Shown here in pieces: positions 59,471 to 64,000 of a stretch of DNA of 64,000 nucleotides. Source of the stretch: JASLCR01 sp046462475 (GTDB lineage Bacteria; Patescibacteriota; Saccharimonadia; Saccharimonadales; Saccharimonadaceae); contig JBKGVB010000015.1 in assembly GCA_046462475.1 (NCBI GenBank), forward strand, positions 20,471 through 84,470, read 5' to 3'. The position numbers and the translations under genes were made by a program. Within the stretch, counting starts at the first letter, position 1, and the number at the start of each line of letters is the position of its first letter. The notes under the pieces were generated by a model that ran no database searches, was not told the DNA's origin, and worked only from the letters and a program-made list of their open reading frames with translations.

Positions 59471-60382
59471 CTAGAGAATGGCTTTCCCTGCGCTTCCAAA
59501 AGCAAGCATCTTCTCCTCTACTACAACCTGAACCGCATCGCGTACTGGATCCATAATCTTCACAACTGCATACTGATCGGGGTTATCTTTTAGTACCTTT
59601 TCTAGTGTCGTCCTGAATGCATAGCGCATATCACTATTGATATTCACCTTACTCACCCCAATTTTTGCCGCATCCTCAAAGAAGTGCAATGGCGTACCAC
59701 TTCCTCCATGAAGGCTAATTTGGCAATCCAGTGCATCACGAATACGCTGAAGCAGTTCAAGGTCAAGCTCTTTTGGAACAGGGTATTTACCGTGTAAATT
59801 GCCGATGGCCGCAGCAAACGTATCGATCCCAGTTGCATCAACAAATGCCCTTGCGCCTTCGGGTGTCGAGAATGTCTTTTTGATCTCTTCATAATCAATT
59901 TCTTCCGTATGAAGATTGCTCGATCCACCAAAGTAATGTGGCTCACTCTCAACAAGCGCGCCAGTAAATCTTGCATACTCGACAACTTCTTTTGTTGCCG
60001 CAATAATCTCTTCGTCGGTTGCTTCGTGATTAGCCTGGGACACATCTATGTGAATAAATTCAAATCCGGCATCAATACCACGCTTTGCGTCTTCGACACT
60101 TGGACTGTGATCAAGGTTGATATAGGCCTCAACGCCGTACTCAGCCTTGTAGTTATCGATCATATCCCTGATATTCTCAAGTCCCATGGCGCTGATCTCA
60201 TCATGAGTAACTTCAACAAGAATTGGTGAATTATGCTTTTGTGCGGCACGAAATACAGCAATGATCGTATCTTGGTTGTCGATATTAAATGCTCCAACAG
60301 CAAAATGTTGCTGCCGGCTCCGCTGCATAAGATGCCGTGCACGTATAGCATTTTCCCGTATCTGCGTTATTGTCAGACCCAT
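59471..60382 (-). CDS. fba: Class II fructose-bisphosphate aldolase (GatY/Fba type)
   Basis: 303 aa zinc aldolase splitting fructose-1,6-bisphosphate. VGAFNIDN, INLDHSPSVEDAKRGIDAGF (zinc His), GNLHGKYP (zinc His) and ISLHGGSGTPLHFF (zinc His, phosphate loop), then NINSDMRYAFR. It could alternatively act on tagatose-bisphosphate. AAGGAG lies 8 nt before the ATG; a TATAAT is at 60415-60420. Confidence 0.93.
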   Translation of the reverse strand: MGLTITQIRENAIRARHLMQRSRQQHFAVGAFNIDNQDTIIAVFRAAQKHNSPILVEVTHDEISAMGLENIRDMIDNYKAEYGVEAYINLDHSPSVEDAKRGIDAGFEFIHIDVSQANHEATDEEIIAATKEVVEYARFTGALVESEPHYFGGSSNLHTEEIDYEEIKKTFSTPEGARAFVDATGIDTFAAAIGNLHGKYPVPKELDLELLQRIRDALDCQISLHGGSGTPLHFFEDAAKIGVSKVNINSDMRYAFRTTLEKVLKDNPDQYAVVKIMDPVRDAVQVVVEEKMLAFGSAGKAIL

Positions 60383-60461
60383 CCCTTTTACTCCTTTGAC
60401 TAGTAGTTATTGTTATTATACCTCTTATACTTATTACATTCTAGTCTCTAGAATACTTTGC

Positions 60462-60467
60462 TACAAT
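60462..60467 (+). promoter_or_regulatory. -10 element of the HAD-like gene
   Basis: Extended TGC-TACAAT ending 6 nt before the ATG at 60474; leaderless. Confidence 0.75.
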
Positions 60468-60473
60468 ACACGT

Positions 60474-61037
60474 ATGATAACGACTATCCTCTTTGACTAT
60501 TATGGTGTTTTCCAACCCGACATATATAATACATGGCTGCATCATAATGGACTTACACGAACAGGTATCTTTTATGAACTCGGTACTCAACTTGACCATG
60601 GAGAAATCACTCGAACCGAATTTATTAATAACTTATCCAATGCCCTACAAAGGCCTGTTAAACCCGAAGAGATCTACTCTCCTTTAGTAACCGTAGACCA
60701 GCAGGTAGTAGACCTAGTAAAGGTTTTGCATAACACTTACAAGATCGGATTACTATCAAACGCGTCCCAGCTCCTACATCAGAAGCTCAAGGAGTATGCG
60801 ATAGATACCTTGTTTGATATCATTACCATATCAAGTGATGTTGGACTAGCAAAGCCCGAAAAGGCGTTTTACTTAACAGCTTTAGAAGGCCTTGGATCCC
60901 AACCTAGTGAAGTAATTTATATAGACGACAATCCTCGCTTTGTCGATGCTGGAAAAGCGCTGGGACTAGACGCTATACGGTTTACCTCTACTGACCAATT
61001 ACGCGAAGATCTATATAGTCGTCGTATCAAGTTTTAA
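60474..61037 (+). CDS. HAD-superfamily hydrolase (IA type) with altered motif I
   Basis: 187 aa. Motif I reads LFDYYGV: nucleophile Asp8 is kept but the usual acid two residues on is Tyr10. Motif II is GLLSNAS, motif III the Lys in LAKPEK, motif IV VIYIDDNPRFVDAG. HAD members such as YihX also lack a second Asp in motif I and remain active, so activity is possible. Substrate unknown; convergent with the transketolase operon and ends 1 nt before it. A much longer upstream frame is rejected because it overlaps fba. Confidence 0.88.
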   Translation: MITTILFDYYGVFQPDIYNTWLHHNGLTRTGIFYELGTQLDHGEITRTEFINNLSNALQRPVKPEEIYSPLVTVDQQVVDLVKVLHNTYKIGLLSNASQLLHQKLKEYAIDTLFDIITISSDVGLAKPEKAFYLTALEGLGSQPSEVIYIDDNPRFVDAGKALGLDAIRFTSTDQLREDLYSRRIKF

Positions 61038-61038
61038 G

Positions 61039-62037
61039 TTAGAATCCTTGCTTGTACCGTGGGACTTTTTCAATAAACTCCATCACGCCAGCCAACATCG
61101 TATCGCTTGTCAGGTTGAAATGTTCAAGTAATTCATGTGGCGCACCCGATTCACCGAAGCGGTCACGCATACCAAGACGAAGAATTGGCATCGGCATTTT
61201 CTCAGAGATCAGCTCAGTAATTGCGCCACCAAAACCTCCAGCAATCTGCGCTTCCTCGGCTGTAACGATACGACCGGTCTTGCCAGCGCTTCCGAGGATT
61301 GTCGCTTCATCGAGAGGTTTAATCGTCGGGACATGCACTACTTCGGCAGAAACGCCCTTTTCCTCGAGGAGTCTCGCGAGCATAAGCAACTGATACGTCA
61401 TAGTTCCCGTTCCGAGAAGAGTCACGTCGTCGCCATGACGCAAGACGTAGGCTTTTCCAAGTTCAAACGGCGAAGACTCAGTCGTGAACACTGGCGTTTT
61501 CTCGCGAGCAAGACGAAGATAGGCTGGCTTAGCACTTCCAGCAAGTGCCTGGGTGGCTTTGTCGGCCTCAATCGAATCACCAGGAGCTACAACCATCATG
61601 TTTGGCAAGGCTCGCATAATAGCGAGGTCTTCAAGCATCTGATGCGTCGCACCATCGGGACCAACTGAAATACCCGCGTGGCTTCCGACTATCTTTACTG
61701 GCTGATCATTCAAGGCAATAGTGGTGCGAATCTGCTCCCAGTTACGCCCTGGACTAAACGCCGCATAGCTGGATGTAAAGGGGATCTTGCCCGCACGCGC
61801 CATACCGCTTGCGACCGTCACAAGGTTTTGCTCCGCGATACCCACCTCGACAAATCGATTCGGAAATGCCTGGGCAAAGTGACTCATCTGTGTCGAGTCA
61901 GTGAGATCGGCACATAGCGCTACTACACGCTCATCCTTTTCACTAGCCTTTACGAGTCCGCGGCCAAAACCAGCACGGATCGGCTCTTGCTTTACATCAT
62001 CGGCCGCATAGTGCGGATTTAGCTGAAAATCACTCAT
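61039..62037 (-). CDS. Transketolase, C-terminal subunit
   Basis: 332 aa; pyrimidine-binding and C-terminal domains of a split transketolase. RAGFGRGLVKASEKDERVVALCADLTDS, VEVGIAEQNLVTVASGMA (catalytic Glu for thiamine diphosphate), PFTSSYAAF and HAGISVGPDGATHQ are diagnostic. AGGAG lies 7 nt before the ATG, inside the preceding gene; the two overlap by 4 nt and make the two halves of one enzyme. Confidence 0.95.
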   Translation of the reverse strand: MSDFQLNPHYAADDVKQEPIRAGFGRGLVKASEKDERVVALCADLTDSTQMSHFAQAFPNRFVEVGIAEQNLVTVASGMARAGKIPFTSSYAAFSPGRNWEQIRTTIALNDQPVKIVGSHAGISVGPDGATHQMLEDLAIMRALPNMMVVAPGDSIEADKATQALAGSAKPAYLRLAREKTPVFTTESSPFELGKAYVLRHGDDVTLLGTGTMTYQLLMLARLLEEKGVSAEVVHVPTIKPLDEATILGSAGKTGRIVTAEEAQIAGGFGGAITELISEKMPMPILRLGMRDRFGESGAPHELLEHFNLTSDTMLAGVMEFIEKVPRYKQGF

Positions 62038-62897
62038 ACGCCTTCTCCTTCATGCGATATTTTGCCTCGAAGCGTACGTAGTTCACCAAGTGCTTTTTTG
62101 GCTTGTTCACTATTTGGCGGTATGCCATGCCAGTGATAGTTATACTCCATAAAGTCGACGCCCTTGCCGGGAATCGTATGTGAGATGATCACACTTGGCT
62201 TATTCGTAATCGCCCGAGCCATACTGGCAGCGTCTTGGATACTCTCGATATTATGCCCGTCAATTTCTTGCACGTGCCAGCCAAAAGCTTTCCATTTTCC
62301 TGCTAAGTCCTCGAGTGGCATAACGTCCTCTGTGTTGCCATCGATCTGGATATTGTTGCGATCCACGAAGACGATCAACTGCCCAAGCTTATACTTGCCG
62401 GCAAACATCATCGCTTCCCAGATATTACCTTCATCCAGCTCGCCGTCACCTGTCACCACATAGACAAAGCGATGCTTTTGGTTGTCAATATGCTGGAGCG
62501 TATAAGCAACACCAGCCGCCTGACTCAAGCCACTTCCGAGTGGACCAGATGTATTCTCAAGGCCAGGTAGTTTCGTGCGCTCAGGGTGTCCCTGGAGTCG
62601 ACTGCCAAATTTACGAAGCGTCATTAGCTCTTTTTTATCGAAATAGCCACGCTCTGCCATCACCGCGTACTGCACAGGCACCGTGTGTCCATTGGAGAGA
62701 AAGAAATAATCGCGCTCATCCCATTCGGGATTTTTTGGATCAATATTCATAATATCGAAATAAAGTGTCGTTACAATCTCGGCCAAATCAAGTGGACCAG
62801 CCGAGTGTCCTGATCCGGCTTCTTCCAGCATCTTTATGATATCCTGACGGACATCGTTCGCTTTCTCTTCGAGTTGTTTTATTGTCATAATCCCCAC
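62034..62897 (-). CDS. Transketolase, N-terminal subunit
   Basis: 287 aa; thiamine-diphosphate-binding half. SGHSAGPLDLAEIVTTLYF, SNGHTVPVQYAVMAERG, GPLGSGLSQAAGVAYTL and the cofactor motif GDGELDEGNIWEAM...DRNNIQIDG. With the C-terminal subunit it transfers two-carbon units between sugar phosphates. Lies 3 nt downstream of the epimerase gene. Confidence 0.95.
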   Translation of the reverse strand: MGIMTIKQLEEKANDVRQDIIKMLEEAGSGHSAGPLDLAEIVTTLYFDIMNIDPKNPEWDERDYFFLSNGHTVPVQYAVMAERGYFDKKELMTLRKFGSRLQGHPERTKLPGLENTSGPLGSGLSQAAGVAYTLQHIDNQKHRFVYVVTGDGELDEGNIWEAMMFAGKYKLGQLIVFVDRNNIQIDGNTEDVMPLEDLAGKWKAFGWHVQEIDGHNIESIQDAASMARAITNKPSVIISHTIPGKGVDFMEYNYHWHGIPPNSEQAKKALGELRTLRGKISHEGEGV

Positions 62898-62900
62898 CCC

Positions 62901-63545
62901 TTAAATAACTCCGTGTTTATTCGCTTCCGCTACGAGCGCCTTATACGTCCCTGCCGGATCCTGACTCTGCATGATCGTGCCGCCTGTGTTCAACACGTCC
63001 ACCCCACCTTGCACCATACTAAACGTATTATCGAGCGTCACGCCGCCATCCCAGCCGATTTCAATCGATGGGCGAATCGCACGGATCAGACGAACTTTCT
63101 CAAGCTGCATCAAGCTTGCCGTGCCTCCGTAATGACCAAGGTTTCCACTAAAAATCAGTGCGTGATCGGCCTCCTGTAAAAGCGGCGCAACCGTCGACGG
63201 CACCGTACTTCGCTGTAGCGCAATTCCGGCCTTAATTCCTGCTGCTTTTACTGCCTGGAGCACCGGGAGGAGATTTTCTTGGACTTCCGCATGAAAGATA
63301 ATAAGCCCCGGCTTGAGTGCAATCAGTGCCTGAATATGTTCACTCGGGCGAGCTACCATAGCATGAATATCGGCCTGAGCTGTCGCTGGCCACCAAGCAT
63401 TCGCCTCGCTAATCGTAAATGAAGGAGCAAATTCACCATCAGAGATATCAATATGGAGTCTTGGCGCAAACGCCTGCACCGTCTCGATCATTTGCTTATA
63501 CTGATCGTCATTTTCCGCCAGGATTGCCGGTACGATAATACTCAT
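62901..63545 (-). CDS. rpe: Ribulose-phosphate 3-epimerase-like protein
   Basis: 214 aa TIM-barrel enzyme, expected to interconvert ribulose-5- and xylulose-5-phosphate. VPAILAENDDQ, LHIDISDGEFAPS (usual HvDvMDGhFVPN), DIHAMVARPSEH, FHAEVQENLLP, GIALQRSTV and EIGWDGGV are recognisable but diverge from the consensus; the LIFSGNLGHYGG phosphate loop also deviates from MsVnPGFgGQ. It is the best fit given its place between rpiB and transketolase, yet a related barrel epimerase cannot be excluded. Confidence 0.85.
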   Translation of the reverse strand: MSIIVPAILAENDDQYKQMIETVQAFAPRLHIDISDGEFAPSFTISEANAWWPATAQADIHAMVARPSEHIQALIALKPGLIIFHAEVQENLLPVLQAVKAAGIKAGIALQRSTVPSTVAPLLQEADHALIFSGNLGHYGGTASLMQLEKVRLIRAIRPSIEIGWDGGVTLDNTFSMVQGGVDVLNTGGTIMQSQDPAGTYKALVAEANKHGVI

Positions 63546-63547
63546 AA

Positions 63548-63997
63548 CTAAAACTGATCAATCTGCGCATTACGCCGCTTAAATCTAGCCGCTCCAGCAA
63601 ACTCTGTATTGAGCCATGTCTCTACAATTCCCTGCCACAGTCCATCGTCGTCACCGACCACTCGAGCCGGCAAACACAAGACATTGCAGTCGTTGTCATA
63701 ACGCGTCATCTTTGCTTCATAGGCATCCCATATGACTGCCGCACGAATACCCGTAAACCTATTGGCCGCCATCGCCATGCCTTGACCGCCGCCACAAATA
63801 AGAATTGCCCGTGGATCTTTATCGCTATCACCGATGACTTTTGTCGCAGCAAGCTGTGCAAATTCTGGAAAGTCATCGTTTGGATCAAGCTCCTCACCCC
63901 CTACATCCTCCACATCGTAGCCATGCTTGACTAGATATGCAAACATCTTTTCCTTCAAGTGATATCCTTGATGGTCCGCACCCAAATAGATCTTCAT
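63548..63997 (-). CDS. rpiB: Ribose-5-phosphate isomerase B
   Basis: 149 aa. MKIYLGADHQGYHLKEKM start, catalytic Cys in ILICGGGQGMAMAANR (usually CGTGIG), and TRYDNDCNVLCLPARV. It converts ribose-5-phosphate and ribulose-5-phosphate, or a related sugar. It starts 3 nt before the window end, so its promoter and any upstream operon genes are not visible; 2 nt separate it from rpe. Confidence 0.93.
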   Translation of the reverse strand: MKIYLGADHQGYHLKEKMFAYLVKHGYDVEDVGGEELDPNDDFPEFAQLAATKVIGDSDKDPRAILICGGGQGMAMAANRFTGIRAAVIWDAYEAKMTRYDNDCNVLCLPARVVGDDDGLWQGIVETWLNTEFAGAARFKRRNAQIDQF

Positions 63998-64000
63998 ATG

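Overview
The window looks like a compact chromosome segment of a Candidatus Saccharibacteria (TM7/CPR) bacterium. This is inferred from protein content, gene order and very tight packing; no 16S rRNA is present to confirm it. TGA is used as an ordinary stop (clpP, for example), so the genetic code is standard. Almost all genes are housekeeping genes: transcription (rpoC 5' part, rpoB, nusA), proteolysis and folding (clpP, clpC, tig), translation (hisS, tyrS, gatCAB, rplS, two tRNA-Leu, rsmD, two SpoU methyltransferases), DNA repair and replication (recG, radA, uvrB, dnaE, rnhB), the cell envelope (bifunctional penicillin-binding protein, phosphohexomutase, galU) and sugar metabolism (fba, tal, split transketolase, rpe, rpiB, two PfkB kinases, malic enzyme). 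No transposase, integrase, CRISPR array, rRNA or prophage module was seen.

Layout: 1-7.2 kb rpoC-rpoB, clpP (CIRCE) and tig on the minus strand; 7.2-13.2 kb hisS, a small unknown gene, a SpoU methyltransferase, a membrane protein, tRNA-Leu(CAG), an FAD oxidase, tRNA-Leu(UAG) and a HAD phosphatase; 13.2-19.7 kb rsmD, a phospholipase C-like protein, recG, phosphohexomutase and tyrS; 19.8-28.3 kb PBP, PIN/TRAM, radA, an HExxH membrane protein and clpC (CIRCE); 28.3-35.9 kb a membrane-anchored protein, nusA, a secreted HNH nuclease, aminopeptidase N, an orphan cassette, an rnhB-yraN fusion and rplS; 36-39.7 kb malic enzyme and an accessory island with a secreted hydrolase; 39.7-47.7 kb a PilB-like ATPase, SpoU, dnaE, small membrane proteins and galU; 47.7-53.7 kb the uvrB-gatC-gatA-orf-gatB-nudix-galU operon; 53.7-64 kb two anchored proteins, LOG, PfkB kinases and the non-oxidative pentose phosphate cluster.

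The most striking signals are regulatory. About twenty transcription units have a -10 box ending only 6-10 nt before the start codon, which predicts leaderless mRNAs; a smaller set has Shine-Dalgarno leaders. Both clpP and clpC carry perfect CIRCE elements whose 9-nt spacer holds the -35 hexamer. nusA has an intrinsic-terminator hairpin in its leader. HNH nuclease and pepN diverge from one shared palindromic -10.

The best candidates for something undescribed are: (a) the 33.63-34.30 kb orphan cassette (consensus promoter, palindrome at the start site, GC-rich 146-aa gene, a three-way-junction RNA fold after the stop, then a terminator); (b) the 37.13-39.18 kb segment, flanked by a 76-bp direct repeat of the malic enzyme 3' end; and (c) a family of proteins sharing a QQGS(A/V)HVV membrane-anchor module. 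RpoC and the PilB-like ATPase both lack their usual zinc-binding cysteines. Coordinates and folds were read by eye; no similarity search or folding program was run.
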